Positions 49,241 through 61,847 of a stretch of 64,000 bases of DNA are shown in pieces. Location of the stretch: contig NC_052354.1 in NCBI RefSeq assembly GCF_009727055.1, forward strand, positions 47,564,263 to 47,628,262, read 5' to 3'. Numbering within the stretch: position 1 is the stretch's first letter; each line of letters opens with the position of its first letter. The notes under the pieces are model-generated. The model was given only the letters and a program-made list of their open reading frames with translations, was not told where the DNA came from and searched no databases. The position numbers and the translations under genes are program-made. The stretch comes from Benincasa hispida. Lineage: Eukaryota > Streptophyta > Magnoliopsida > Cucurbitales > Cucurbitaceae.

Positions 49241-49815
49241 AACCGGGAATCAGTTTAGCTATGTTTTCAAATACAATGGTTTTAAAAGTTTTATGTACAT
49301 GTTTGTTTGGCATGTTTTAGTTCTAGTATTCTGTTTTCTAGCTTTCAGTTTAAGCATGAGATTTATGTTTTTATTAAGTCACTCACTGGGCGAGTAGCTC
49401 ATTCTTTCAAATGTTTTTCTTTTCCCAGGTAGTGGTCATCTCCCTCGAGGTTAGCTGTCATCCTGTTTTGCCACTCAAGGACTCCAGTTAAAAGTCAAAA
49501 GTCTAGAGAGAAGTTTTAAGTGTTTAGTTTGTAAATGTCAATCATATGTGTTGCTCATATTAGGGATTAGTAAAGTATATTGGGACCGCTGAGCTCTGTA
49601 TGTGTTAATATGATGTAGTTATGTTGTTTTTGATCCCTGGTGTTCTGAGGTTATTTTTAAAGTTTCATTAGTTTGGTGAATATTATATATGTATTCCACG
49701 GATCTAAGCAGGTTAAGGATGTTAGTTAGGCAGTAAGTGCCACAAAAGGGTTGGTAATTACTATCGTCACATTCACTTCTGGATTAAGAAGGGTAATCTG
49801 GGAAAAGGTGTGACA

Positions 49816-51003
49816 AGTTGGTATCAGAGCATAAGATTTTGGGAAAAGAGAGAGAGTTCATGCATGAGTCTAGGTCAGTTCATGCATTAGTCTAGGTCCC
49901 TTAATGTAAGTTCTTGACATGTGTACTACATAATTAGGAAAAGATGCTGAGAAGAAGCGGCATACAGAACAGTCAAACAGCAGATGGGGATCCTGACCCT
50001 ACCTTTAGAAGTTTCGATATTCGAGGGAATCCAGATTCTAATGAACGGAAAGGTAAAGACCCGATAAATTAGGAAACAGCTTCAGATGGGGAGTCAAGGA
50101 TTCTGTAGACAGGAACAGATCCTCAGTTAGAGGACAGAATATTTAATAGGATCGCCAAGAGTTTGGCAGAAAGTGTCGAGTCTATTCTGGCGGATTCGAA
50201 AAGGAAGTACGGTATTGAGAAAGACCTAATAAATATTGATAAAGGACAGGGAGCAAAGGAAGAACGACAGCGAGCTTCAGCAAAGTCGAGAGGTGAGAGT
50301 TCTAGACCTCAATTTGCTGGTCAGACAGTTAGGAAGAGACAGAGATCTACAAGTCAGCATGGTGTAAGAAGAAAGAAGCCAAGACCTGTGTTTAGTATGG
50401 GTGATAGATCAGGGTTTTGGCATCCTACCGAGCTAGTAGCTAGTATAGGTAAGAAACCCTTATGTACGAATTGTGGTAAGCATCATCGAGGGACATGTTA
50501 CAAAGGTAAAAACATATGTTTCCAGTGTCGACAGGCAGGACATTTCAAGAAGGAATGCCCCCAGCTAGGTCAAGGAGTTCAGACATAACACAGAATAAAT
50601 TTACATATGGTAGATCAGCCTAGTGGCTTAGGAGCCCAAGGAAGGGATTCAAGAGAAGAAAAATGAGAAAGAGAGCAGGACGACTTCAGCGGCAGGGCAA
50701 GTTTTACGAAGTGACCGACCAGGAGGCAGAGGAGTCTTCTAATGTTGTGAATGGTAAAGTAACTTTATGTACTAGTATATTTATGAAATAGTTACTTATG
50801 GTGCTATACCTTTATTTTTATCTAGCATGTTGCACTACTTGTAGGAAATATTGTAGAGAGCATGTCCCTAAGTAATTATTATTATGTTGTGGAGAGGTTG
50901 TAATAGTATAAGAGTTTTACAGGCTCTAGGGTAGTTATTGATAATTATAGTTTATGAAGTGATTCTGTTAGATTTCTTGGAATTGATGTCACTCTAGAGC
51001 ATG
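49816..51003 (+). pseudogene. gag: Gypsy G gag, plus copy 2
   Basis: Primer site 49819-49835, then leader, ATG at about 49944 with an early stop. A 141-codon frame at 50163-50588 holds a helical N-terminal piece, basic linker and both Cys-His boxes ('CTNCGKHHRGTC', 'CFQCRQAGHFKKEC'), the longest intact gag frame of the three copies. The plus-strand sequence stops at 51003 after 'ctctagagcatg', where the minus-strand gag starts. Confidence 0.8.
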
Positions 51004-51303
51004 ATTTGTCCTCTAACTGAGGATCTATTCCTATCTGCGGTCCTCGACTCCTTGTCTGAAGTCGTTTCCTGATTTACCGGGTCTTTACCTTTCCATTCAC
51101 TAGAATTTGGATTCCCTCAAATATCGGAACTTCTAAAGGTAGGGTCAGGGTTCCCATCTGTTGTCTGACTGCTTTGCATGCCACTTCTTATCAGCATCCT
51201 TTCCTAATTATGTAGTATACATGTTAGGAACTTACGTTAAGGGACCTAGACTCATGCATGAACTCTCTCTCTTTTCCCAAAATCTTATGCTTTGATATCA
51301 ACT
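51004..51303 (-). pseudogene. Gypsy G gag start, leader and primer site, minus copy
   Basis: Reads on the minus strand from the degenerate primer site ('tgatatcaaagcataag', 51284-51300) through the leader to 'agaggacaaat' in gag. It is the inverted counterpart of 49816-50140. Confidence 0.75.
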
Positions 51304-54032
51304 TGTCACACCTCCTCCCAGATTACCCTTCTTAATCCAGAAGTGAATGTGACGACAGTAGTTACCACCCTTTTGTGGCACTTACTGTCTAACTAACATC
51401 TTTAACCTGCTTAGATCCCTGGAATACACATATAACATTCACCAAACTAAGGAAACTTTAAAAATAACCTCAGAACACCAGGAATCAACAACAACATAAT
51501 TACATCATATTAACACATACAGAGTTCAACGGTCCCAATATACTTTACTAGTCCCTAATATGAGCAACACATATCTACAGACATTTACGGAATAAACATC
51601 TAAAACTTCTCTCTAGACTTTGGACTTTTAACTGGAATCCTTGAGTAGCAGAGCAGCAGGACAGCTAACCTCTGGGGAGATGACCACTACTTGGGAAAAG
51701 AAGAACATTTGAAAGAATGAGCTACTCACCCTGTGAGTGACTTAATAAAAATATAAATTTCATGCTTAAACTGAAAGCTAGAAAACAGAATACTTGAACT
51801 AAAACATGCCAAGCAAATGTGTACATAAAACTTTTAAAATCATTGTATCTTAAAACATAGCTAAACTGATTCCCGGTTGAGAGAGAACCCTCGTGGTTCA
51901 ATCTTAACGTCGGATATCATGTTCAAGAGAGAATCCTTTTGTTCAATCTCTCAAACATAAACCTGGGCTGAGGTGAGAACCCTTTTGTTCAACACCTTTT
52001 AACCAATGCTAGGAAAGAACCCTCGTGATTCAATCTCATCGTCGGATATTATGTTTAAGAGAGAACCCTTTTGTTAACCCTTTTGTTCGTTCTCTCAAAC
52101 ATAAGCCTGGGTTGGGGTGAGAACCCTTTTGTTCAGCACCTTTCAGTCAATGCTAGGAAAGAACCCTCGTGGTTCAATCCTACTGAACCGATTAACTGTC
52201 ATACGTGCACGTAGAGCAAACTGGATCCTGACGTCAAGGATCATAACTGAAGCAAGGTACCACTACTCATTACTGAACTGAGTAAATTATTCTGATACCT
52301 TCTCTAAGTACTTCAGTATCAGAATCATAACATAACTGAAACCAGGTAGTACAACTCAAATACCTTCTCCTTGTACTTCAGTATTGAGCTGAAAATACCT
52401 GATAGGAAAACATTTTCATAAAACAAGCTCTGAAAGCTTGATCTCATAAAACATAGTTTTCATAAGAATATCATTTGCTAATGCATGCTCAACAATATTA
52501 AGAGCACATATGTTTTAAAACATAATACAAATACTTGTAACTTAAACATGTCATAGAATCTTCTTTTGAGAACTACCATGGTTCAACCATTGTACCAAAG
52601 CATATTTCATAAACTTTGTAACTAGCATGTGTTTATAAACTTTAGGGAAATATGTTGCTTGGAACTTCTTATAAAATAACCAACATAAAAGTAACTATTA
52701 ATAAAGCATGGATTATTAAAATATTTATAAACCATTTATAAATCATTTATAGTCACTCATAGGTCCTTCAAGTTTGCTTCCTTAAGGCTTGATAAGCTTT
52801 TCTAATGGAAGTTGAACCTCCACATAAAGCATACTACTTAGTGTTTACATTAGCTTTCCTTTTAGGCCTACTCAATAAATCAAGCTCACGTGCCAAACCA
52901 CCACATTGTGCCTCCTACCGTTCACTTTGAGGGTCGAACACTTAGCCAATTTGGAGGGATTGGGTGTCAAAAGAACGCACCCTTTGATTGCCCACACTCC
53001 CCACACTTGGAAAAATTTTGAAGCATAAACATGTAGATTAAATTCAATCATTCATACACAATTTCCAGAACTAAGATTTCACAGAGTAAGGAAATTCCTT
53101 CTACAAACTTGCTTAGAATCAAGTTAGAAACATTACCTTAAAATTTCAGCTCAAAATCTCCCGTCGTTTGATTTGGAGATTCAAACTTTCATCATTAGCC
53201 CCAATTCAAGCAACTGCCTACTTGTTCAACAACTTCTAGTTCAAATTTCAAAAATATAATACTCGCATTCCAGGCTTCATCTTAAAAAGTTTCATTCTAC
53301 AAAGTGTTTTATAACTGATTAACAATATTACACTCAAACTTTTAACTCAAAATCTTCGTGATTCGTCCTAGAGCTTCAATTCTTTACTGATGGCTCGAGA
53401 AACGAACCCTTCGTATTTTGCTCCTCCGGCCTTATTCCGGCGAGTTTTCCATCCTGCAACATAGACACAGAAAATAGACACATAGAGATTTCAAATGTCA
53501 CTAGAATTACATAAATAGCCCAAGTAGTTTATTCAAACCAATTAAATGAGTCGGCCTTTCTACTTACCACCACACCAAAATCCTGCATGAAAACTCCTTG
53601 TGCCACCTTGCCCACTAATGTGATGAAGGGCTAGGATTTAATCAGTTTCCTTTCCTAACTCCACCCATAGTGTTAATTCAGCACTACACCTCAAATAATT
53701 GCATGACCTCATCCATATGCTCACTTGCACTCCAACGTCAAACATGACCCTCCAACATTCGGCCAACCACCTCATGCTTGTTCTGCTACCGATTGCAAAC
53801 TACCACCCATACCTTTCCTCATCTCTAAGCCCATTGTGAGCTCCATCCTTAGGCAACATTTAGTGAAATTCAGCTGATCAATTCACCCTTCATTCCTTTT
53901 GCAACTAGGTCATCTATCACATCATGGCTTCATTCTTTCTTCCATAATTCCTAAGACATGATTTCATCATAGCTCATTAGAAGACATCACATTACCTACT
54001 CTTACTTAAAGTAATAGGGTTCGGGTTTTACA
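51304..54032 (-). repeat. 5' LTR of gypsy G, minus orientation
   Basis: 2,729 bp. The distal half (51304-52760) is an inverted match to 48425-49815. The proximal part (52760-54032) differs from the plus LTRs and lacks the CGATCG array, so it represents a different LTR subtype or has been replaced. Confidence 0.7.
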
Positions 54033-54059
54033 CCTATCATATAGGTTGATGCCCAATCG

Positions 54060-54205
54060 TTTAGATAAAGCTATGCGATCGTTTAGCAAAAGCTATGTGA
54101 TCGTTTAGCATCGTTTAGCTCGGTCTGTCGCCTACAGACATTACACGATCGTTATTTTGGGCACGATCGTCTAGCAAAACTATGCGATCGTTTAGTAAAT
54201 ACTGC
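54060..54205. repeat. CGATCG palindrome array in family A solo LTR
   Basis: Cores 'atgcgatcgtttagc', 'tgtgatcgtttagc', 'ttacacgatcgttatt' and 'gcacgatcgtctagc'. It directly abuts the gypsy G insertion site. Confidence 0.8.
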
Positions 54206-54719
54206 ATGACTCCATGAGATTCTTTTAACGCGAGAGAGAAAACTCAAAAAACTTTTTAGGAAAACTTTTCAGCAGTTTGTAAATCATATTTTCAAAATAG
54301 GAAAACCATGTTCCTTTTAAACTTACGGTTACCATGAATTCAATACCCACCCACTCATTTGGTTATTAAAGAAAAAGAATTAATTATTCAATAATTAATA
54401 TTATTATAAATATAAATGATAACCAACTTATCATACTATATTTATAATCTATATTTTAAAATTTCATCTCATGAATAATATAAACCATAGTTCTTTTTCT
54501 ATTCCATGGTACTTAATGTAAATCTCATTTACATCAATCCTCCACTAGATGTATCTCATACATCATACCGATTATATCATATATAATCAAAAATACCTCT
54601 TGTCAATTTGAACATTTCAAATCAACACCAAGAACTGATTCTCAACTGAATCCATTGAGCTACCAAGGGGACCTTATGGACCTGTAGCTCAAAGCTTCAA
54701 CGGTTATTCACGGGATCCA

Positions 54720-56403
54720 TGATAACGAGCAGAAATGCACGTTATTATAACGCAATGATATAAAACAATGGAGGATTGCGACGGTAAAAATATATAAAAT
54801 CGTGTCCAAAGGCATTAGTTGAGAACATTGCGATTGCATGCGCCCATCGCATTAAAGTAGCTAATTTACATATTTTGTGCAGGAAAATGCGTTGAAGCAA
54901 GGTAGAATTGCGATCCAAGGAATTCAGAGTCCGAGTGCATTAGAAGATTGTGACCGCAAAGCTATGCGATCGTATGCATTCACGAACATCTGCTCAACAA
55001 GGTGGCCGCATAGAGATGGCACATCAAGGTGAAAGCTTAATAAATCATGATGGGATAGAAAGCTGATGACGGTCGAATCCGAATTTAGTTGACAAACCGT
55101 TAACGACACACGATAGCAAGTACACTTAATTTTTGGTGACCATTAATCAGCGCATCAGACAGAGATTTAATGACATCCCATCATTGCAATCATTTGAGAG
55201 AAAAGCCCTTCATCCTAAAGCTCTATAAATACCGAAGGCCACCTTCGTTAAAAGGAGTTCAGAATTTTGGAGTTCTCTTTCGCCATATACATAGAGATAA
55301 TAGATAACCGTAGTCTGTAATTTTTATACTTAGAAGGAGGAGGCGAGCAAAGAGAGAAGATGCCGAAAGATCGTTCCTGGTCAGCTCGAGAGACTGCTAG
55401 GAAGCGCTGAGAATGGAGAGAGGGCCAACTCTTGCGAAAGCAAGAACATTCTTTTGGGTAGAGTAGAGTAAAACACAGTGTAAAAGCCTCAGGAAGCAAG
55501 ACATTGCTACCAGGCTCCCTATCCTTACTTACCATTGTCATTCTATATTCTAATTTCATTTATAAAATGGAATTTACATCTCTACATATATTCACTCTCT
55601 TTACATTACTCATGAGTAACTAAACTTCCGAATGGGTTGAGAAGCACTTAGCTAGCATGACCTAAGATCTTCATTTTATGCAATCACTTGTCTTATGTAT
55701 ATGTCCATCACCCTTTAGAGATACTTGAGAGAGTAGACTAAAGAAAGAACCTAGACTTGAGAGAGTTAAGTTAGAATCTAGGCTTGAGAAAGTCATATTA
55801 GAACCGCATAAGCAAGAGATAGAAACTTAGAGATAAGTTCTATTTGCTATCATGTATCGCATGCACCTTAGAAATAGGATATGATAATATGTGGTCGCCT
55901 TGTGTATGTGTGTGTCATTCATCATCGCATAGACAAGAATAAAGGCTTAGACATAAGTCCTATTGACATTATCGTATACATGACATGCATCCTAAAATTA
56001 GGAACTATAGCATTTGAATTGAGAGATGGCCTACTATTGCATGTGTGTAGCATGAACGCATAACCTGAACGTAATCTTAGGAAGTGTTAGCTAAATTCCT
56101 TCTCAACCCGTTCCCCACATACTCATTGTAACTTTCGCTGTTATTAACTTTTTTTCTCAATTCCGCCGCATAGGATTTATACTTTAAACAAACATACCAA
56201 CCAACTTATTGTATTGTTTGTCACCGCAAATGAATCTAAAATTACCGTCGCATATTGTCTCAGTAGTCCCAGTGTTCGACCCTGGACTTACCAGGCAATC
56301 TAGTAGGATTTATACTTGGATTTTACTAGGAAAACTTGCATGTGCAATGCATACACCACCATCGCAAAATATACCATTATTTCATCATATTCACAACACA
56401 TCA
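54720..56403 (+). mobile_element. Athila-like solo LTR in family A LTR
   Basis: 1,684 bp from 'tgataacgagcag' to 'caacacatca', flanked by ATCCA (54715-54719) and ATCTA (56404-56408), 4 of 5 identical. The empty site is seen in the clean family A copy near 19167 ('cacgggatctaccatcc'). TATA box at 55224-55231, 'gttcgaccctggactt' block near 56275. Confidence 0.85.
55224..55231 (+). promoter_or_regulatory. TATA box of Athila-like solo LTR (54720 copy)
   Basis: 'tataaata' in 'gctctataaatacc', equivalent in position to the sister LTRs. Confidence 0.6.
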
Positions 56404-57526
56404 ATCTATCATCCGTTAATTGCTAGGCACTCCACTAAAGACCAACAGCTGAACTCTCCTTACCACGATATATTGTGTGTCCATCGTAACTAATCAGCTG
56501 TGCGACAACCCTTCACAAATCGCTCGTAAGTACAGCTGGGCCAATAATCGTTATGCCCTTGTAGTTACATCTGTCTCCTTAAGTACAACTGATCCCTCTA
56601 ATGAACATAAGTCATAGTTCTACTATGACTGAGTCTTCTCTTCCAAAGAGAAGTTGTGGCCACTATGTTCAAGCCCCGGAATCAGCCCTTAAGGAAGCAA
56701 TCTCTCTACTTATCCCTGCTTCGGGAAAGGAGTGAATTCCATCTTGTGGATTGAGTTCCAACTCCCAAATCAGACAAGCCCCAAAAAGGTAGGCATGTTG
56801 AGTTGGCAATCTGGCCACTCTCACCCATACTAATCAAAGGACCGCCCTCTAAGGCAAGAGTTTCCAAAGCACTTAGGATTAAGGTTGTGTCACCTATTGT
56901 CATTTAGGTGAGAAGCAAGTCTCTAGTATCAACGACGTTATATACAGAGTCTAATCATCTCGTGGTCTAGGTCTTATACAAACTCTTTGTATAGGACACC
57001 CTCGCTCGTACATCTCCACATGAATGGTCAGAATCTACCATCTTTAGTAGTTTATAGCACTTGCAAACCTCTACAAAGTGAGTCGTATCTGTAGTGTCAT
57101 CAGAATCAAATATCTCACCTTAATCCTTATACTACAGACCTATTTAGGTTATCACTTAAGGCATGATCCACTTATATATCACATATACATGCTTAGGTTC
57201 ACATAAGATAACCAAGGAGCTTTGTTTATTGGATATGAGTAAATGCCAGAATTAAATAACACTTATTTTATTCATTAAACAATGTATATCTTTACAAACC
57301 AACGAGACTCCAGGAGAATTAGGACACCAATCCCAACAAACACAACTCCCAATCTTTGATATGCACTCGTTGGAGACCGAGTTGGAATCAATGAAAAATT
57401 GCTCAGAAAATAGTAGAAAGAAGAAGTTAAGGTTGGAAATCTTGAAAACAAAGAATGTTTTTTTATCTTGCAAAATTTTCTTCTTTATAAAGAAGATGGG
57501 GGAAGAAGAAAGGGACAAGTAAACGA

Positions 57527-57574
57527 CTAATTCTCAATGGCTATAAACAACTAGTTTCCAACGGTCATAAATGA
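57527..57574. repeat. 24-bp tandem repeat, two units, in copia 2 5' LTR
   Basis: Counterpart of the four-unit array at 13775-13870. Confidence 0.8.
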
Positions 57575-57758
57575 CTAGTTTTTCCAATTTTGTGTTTGCT
57601 ATGAGCCTTGGCCCAAAGTCATTTCCAACAGAAACTGATCGAAGTCTATCATTAATAGAGGTTGATAGAAGTTTATTAGTATCTATCAATATTTTTTTTA
57701 CTATTTCTGTAAATAGTTTGGTATTTTTCATACATGTGAAAATTTCTTTAAATAATAT

Positions 57759-58115
57759 TTAAATTATCCAACAAGGTTTGGGCATTGAAATGTTTTTAGT
57801 TCAATAGAAGCATCTTGGTGTTCTTAAGTTGGGCATTTTGACAAGTTTATTATCTCCTTTGTTTCTTAATCTTTAGACATGATTTACATTTTTATTTTAC
57901 TCCGAATTAAAAGTTTACGATCGTATAACACCAAAAGATTTAATTTGAATGAGAAATTGCCAAAAAAAAGGATACAATATTCAGACAGTTTTCTTAATCC
58001 AACTGAATTTGCCACCTCTATGGTGGGGTTGGCTGTTGTGGTTTGGTTAGTTTTTTTTATTTGTTTCTTGTCAAAAATATATGATATCATGACCCTCATC
58101 GAATGACAGATAATT
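57759..58115. other. AT-rich sequence without recognised features
   Basis: Open frames on both strands (57879-58106, 57884-58099) overlap each other and lack motifs. No gene called. Confidence 0.5.
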
Positions 58116-58215
58116 GAGTGAGAAAGTGCTTAGCTCAATTGACATCATTATCTGTTGAGGGATCTATGGTTCAAGTTCTCCGACTATTAAAAGTTTGACG
58201 TGACGGTCCATGTAT
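58116..58215 (+). mobile_element. Candidate tRNA-derived SINE head
   Basis: 'tagctcaattg' (58131-58141) fits the polymerase III A box and 'ggttcaagttc' (58168-58178) is close to the B box, 37 bases apart. No cloverleaf with paired acceptor stem was found, so it is not an intact tRNA gene. The 3' tail and TSD are unclear. Confidence 0.4.
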
Positions 58216-58379
58216 TTGTTTTATTATATGAGCCTTTCTATCATAATTTTTCAGCTATGTAATTAGTAATGGAAATTTTAAGGTCTCGATTTTATAAAAA
58301 TGTCTATGTTGATGGAAGTCCGAAGAAAAATTATTATTCACAAAAAAAAAATTATAGTTTGCTTAACTAGATTATGGGG

Positions 58380-58815
58380 AAAATAACCATTTTAGTCTTT
58401 GAGTTTTGAAGGATTATATGTGTTTGGTTATTGAGTAATTTTTAAAATGAATCTTTTTGGTCATCGAATTTTTAACAATAAGTGCATTTAGTCTCGTGAA
58501 TTTCCAAGATATACAATTTTAGTTTCTATTTTTGAAAAATGTGGTTAAAAGGACTCTCAAGTATTTTTTTTTTATTTTAAATAATTATATGACATTTTTA
58601 TCAAATGTCATATAATTATTTAAAATCAAAATATCACTTAACAGATTTCTTAAATACAGTCGTCGAAATTCAGGATCTAAAAATGTATATTTTGAAAACA
58701 AAAAATCTAAATGTACATATTATTAAAAATGTGGAAATTAAAAAGGTAAAATTTGAAAACTTAAAGGAACAAATCCATTTATTATTCAACATAAGAATGG
58801 ATGAGGGTCATTATT
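58380..58815. repeat. Foldback element with a perfect 24-bp central hairpin
   Basis: 58574-58597 and 58603-58626 are exact reverse complements around a 5-base loop. Outside them, degenerate arms still pair in patches (for example 'aagtgcatttagtct' against 'atctaaatgtacata'). Confidence 0.65.
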
Positions 58816-58915
58816 TGAATTAATAAATATGACTTCAATTATAATCTTATTATGCTATAATGATAGGTAACAAAATTAAATATGACTTTTATTGTTTTTA
58901 TTATATTATTATTAG

Positions 58916-59167
58916 AGAGATTTATAAAAATAGAAAAATAAGGAAACTATTTACACAAAATAGCAAGATTTAATCTTCTTTATAGAGGAGGATAGAAGTC
59001 TCAGTTATAGAAATGGATAGAAGTTTATCATTGATACTATAGTGATAGAAACTTATACAAATTTATCACTAGTAGAAGCTCATGGAAATCTATCAATATC
59101 TATTAGTATTTTATTGTTATTTCTGTAAACAGTTTGACATTTTTTTTCTATTTGTGAAAATTTCTCT
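58916..59167. mobile_element. Complete TATC-rich Mutator-like MITE
   Basis: Ends 'agagatttataaaaatag' and '..tttgtgaaaatttctct' form imperfect terminal inverted repeats. The direct repeat 'tattattattag' flanks it on both sides (58904-58915, 59168-59179). The body shares the 'gatagaagtttatcattgat' text with the split MITE at 13240/57748. Confidence 0.7.
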
Positions 59168-59179
59168 TATTATTATTAG

Positions 59180-59937
59180 ACTAAAAGAAATTGACCCTAA
59201 ACATATTGAATTATATAATTTGAATTTTAAACTTTCAATTCATAAAATTGGAATTTAAACTTAAACAAGGTAACAATTTTCATCCTTTCAAATCAATTTT
59301 TGCTAATGCACTATTAAAACATGGTAAGAATCTTTATCATCGAATAATGAAAAAAAAAAAAAAAAAAACTCTTATTGCATCATGCAAATAACTATATCAA
59401 TTTGCATCGTGCAAATATTTTATAATTGGTGAACTTTTGTTTTTCGATAATTTGAGTGAGAACTTATTAAAGAATTATAACTGCAACATTGTATGTGTCA
59501 AAAAATTTTGAAAATTGAAAGTATTTGACTTAAAAGGGGACATAACATGAGAAGTTTAGTCACATTTGATCTCTTTTTCCAAAAGAAATAAACTATTCAA
59601 CATTTTGTGTAATAATAATAATAAACCAATGGCATGGGGGAGAAAGATAAGTTTTGTCCTACATAGTTTGGATGATAGTTGGGGAATTGGATTCCCCAAT
59701 CAATAAAATTGCTTATCTTTTTTGAATTTACCAATACCAATTGCTTTCTCAATTGGACAGTTATTGTCTAAAAATACATCACAAAGGGCCCACCATAAAC
59801 CCAACAAAACAAATAATGGTGCCTAAAATTTTGCACTCAAACTTCATTATACTAAAATATTCATTTATTTAATTTAATAGCTTAGAAATTTCATCTTCTA
59901 ATGTTATATTTTCAGTCAATGAGATTGGTTAATTTAG
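59180..59937. other. AT-rich spacer
   Basis: Contains an A-run (about 59350-59368) and a small hairpin 'ttggggaattggattccccaa' split as TTGGGGAAT and ATTCCCCAA (59677-59699). No gene recognised. Confidence 0.5.
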
Positions 59938-60222
59938 GCCTCGTTTGATATTGAAAATTAAGATATTTTTTTTAAGTTTCTTTTAATGATTTTATGTTTG
60001 TTTAAATAAAAGAGTTAAATTATTAGTCAATTTCTTAAAAGGAAAAACAAATTTTTAAATAATATTTTTTTTTTATTTTCAAAACTTAACTTAGTTTTTT
60101 AAGACATTGATCGAAAGTAGATAATAAATAAATAAATTTAGAAGTGGGATGGATGAATTATTATAAATTTAATTTTTAAAAATTAAAAATAAAAAAATCA
60201 AATAATTATCAAACATACGTCA
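59938..60222. mobile_element. MITE, possibly hAT-like
   Basis: Left 'ggcctcgtttgatatt' and right 'aattatcaaacatacg' are imperfect inverted ends (shared GTTTGATAAT). About 285 bp, AT-rich, no coding. The TSD could not be fixed. Confidence 0.5.
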
Positions 60223-60379
60223 ATTTTTAAATCTCAAAATAGGACAAATCAATGCACAAATTTAATCCATGCTTTATGTTCTTTATGGCATTTATTGAGT
60301 TTTCTTTTAGAAGAATATTCCGTTGTTCATACTTATTTCATACTAAATTAAAAAATATGTATATAGAGATTTTATTAAG

Positions 60380-60800
60380 GATAAGTATCAATTTACATTC
60401 CTAAACTTTTTGATTGTATCAATTTAAATTCTAAACTAATAATTTAATCAATTTAAACTCGAAATTTTGTGGTTTGTATTAATTTAAACTCGAATTAATA
60501 ATTGTATCAATTTAAACCCTGAACTTTCATATGGATAAACATAGTGTAAGATTTGTAATTTTATCAATTAAACCTCTAAACTTATATAACTTTAATTGAA
60601 AAAAATTAAATGTTTTTGTCTAATATTTTTCAAACTCAATATAAATTGATACAACTATGAAAGTTTAGGATTTAAATTGATATACTGGTAAAAGTTTAGG
60701 ATTTAAATTGATATAATTATTAGTTTGAGGTTAAATTGATACCATCCAAAATTCAGGGTTTAAATTGATACAACCCAAAAGTTCAAGGTTTACATTGTTT
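60380..60800. repeat. Foldback element of repeated 'tatcaatttaaa' units
   Basis: The left arm (about 60384-60540) repeats 'tatcaatttaaaccctgaac' units; the right arm (about 60640-60800) carries their reverse complement ('ggatttaaattgata'). Confidence 0.7.
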
Positions 60801-60896
60801 CTATTATAAAATAGGATTAATTTTAATAGTCACAAATTGGTTGGAGCATCACACCATTATATCATAACAAAAAAATAAAAAATAGGAAAAAAAATA

Positions 60897-61430
60897 TTTT
60901 CCCCTAAGTTTTGAATCTAGTTTCTATTTGATCCATAAGTTCTAAATATTATAAATTTAGTTTTTAAGTTTTGAGTTTTGTTTTAATTTAGTTTTTATAT
61001 TTCAAAATATTACAATTTTATACTTTTAACTTTACATTTGTATTAAATATTCATTTTCAGTAATTGATTTTAATGTCTATTAATTAATTACAAATAACTA
61101 CGAAATGAAACTTTCAATTTGATTTCAGTAGTGATGAAAAATAGTGAAATTTAATTAATTATAATTCTTTTATTTTCCTAAAATTAATCAATACACATTA
61201 ACACTATGGGAAGTGACTTTTAAATGACAACTCGAGATTAAAAGTATAAATGTTGAAATCGAGAGACCAAATTGAAACTAAATTCAAATATCAAGAGTAA
61301 AATTGCAATATTTTAAAACATATGGACTAAATTAAAACCAAACTCAAAATCTATTGAATAAGTAATATTTTTGAAATCTAGATATCAAATAGAAACTAGA
61401 TTCAAAACTTAGGGATCAATGGATATCACT
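60897..61430. repeat. Foldback element with long inverted arms
   Basis: 'cctaagttttgaatctagtt' at about 60903 pairs with 'aactagattcaaaacttagg' at about 61395. The match continues inward for well over 100 bases with indels. Confidence 0.75.
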
Positions 61431-61810
61431 TTTAGAACTAATAATTAACTATATATAGCAGGATCTTTAAAAAATTATAAATATAGTATAACCTATCGTA
61501 CTCTATTGTTAATAACGTCTTATTATTAATATGATCCATCACTGATAAACTCTCAGAATAGATCTCAATTTTGTTATATATGCAATATTTTTTATATTGC
61601 ACTATATCGACTAATATTCTAAATCTAATTGGTATATATGCAACTGTGAAAATATATATTTTCCAAAAATAAAATTAAAATGGATGGGCTGCGATGCGAG
61701 AGTAGACGAAGAGTTGGGGAAAAAAAGAACAGTGCGTCCAACTGTCATTTTATAATTGTTCCAACGTGACCAAAGTGTAATAATAATGAAAGAATTAATT
61801 TTCGAAAACT
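61431..61810. other. AT-rich spacer
   Basis: No feature recognised between the foldback element and the LINE tail. Confidence 0.5.
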
Positions 61811-61847
61811 ATTTTTTTTTAAAACCATAAAAAGTGATTTCAAATAT

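Noticed and set aside
55248..55559. 103-codon minus-strand frame
   Set aside because: It lies just downstream of the TATA box in an Athila-like solo LTR, antisense to the LTR, with no motif and no counterpart in the sister copies.
59677..59699. Terminator-like hairpin TTGGGGAAT/ATTCCCCAA
   Set aside because: No T-run follows and no transcribed gene is near; factor-independent terminators are not expected in this nuclear DNA.
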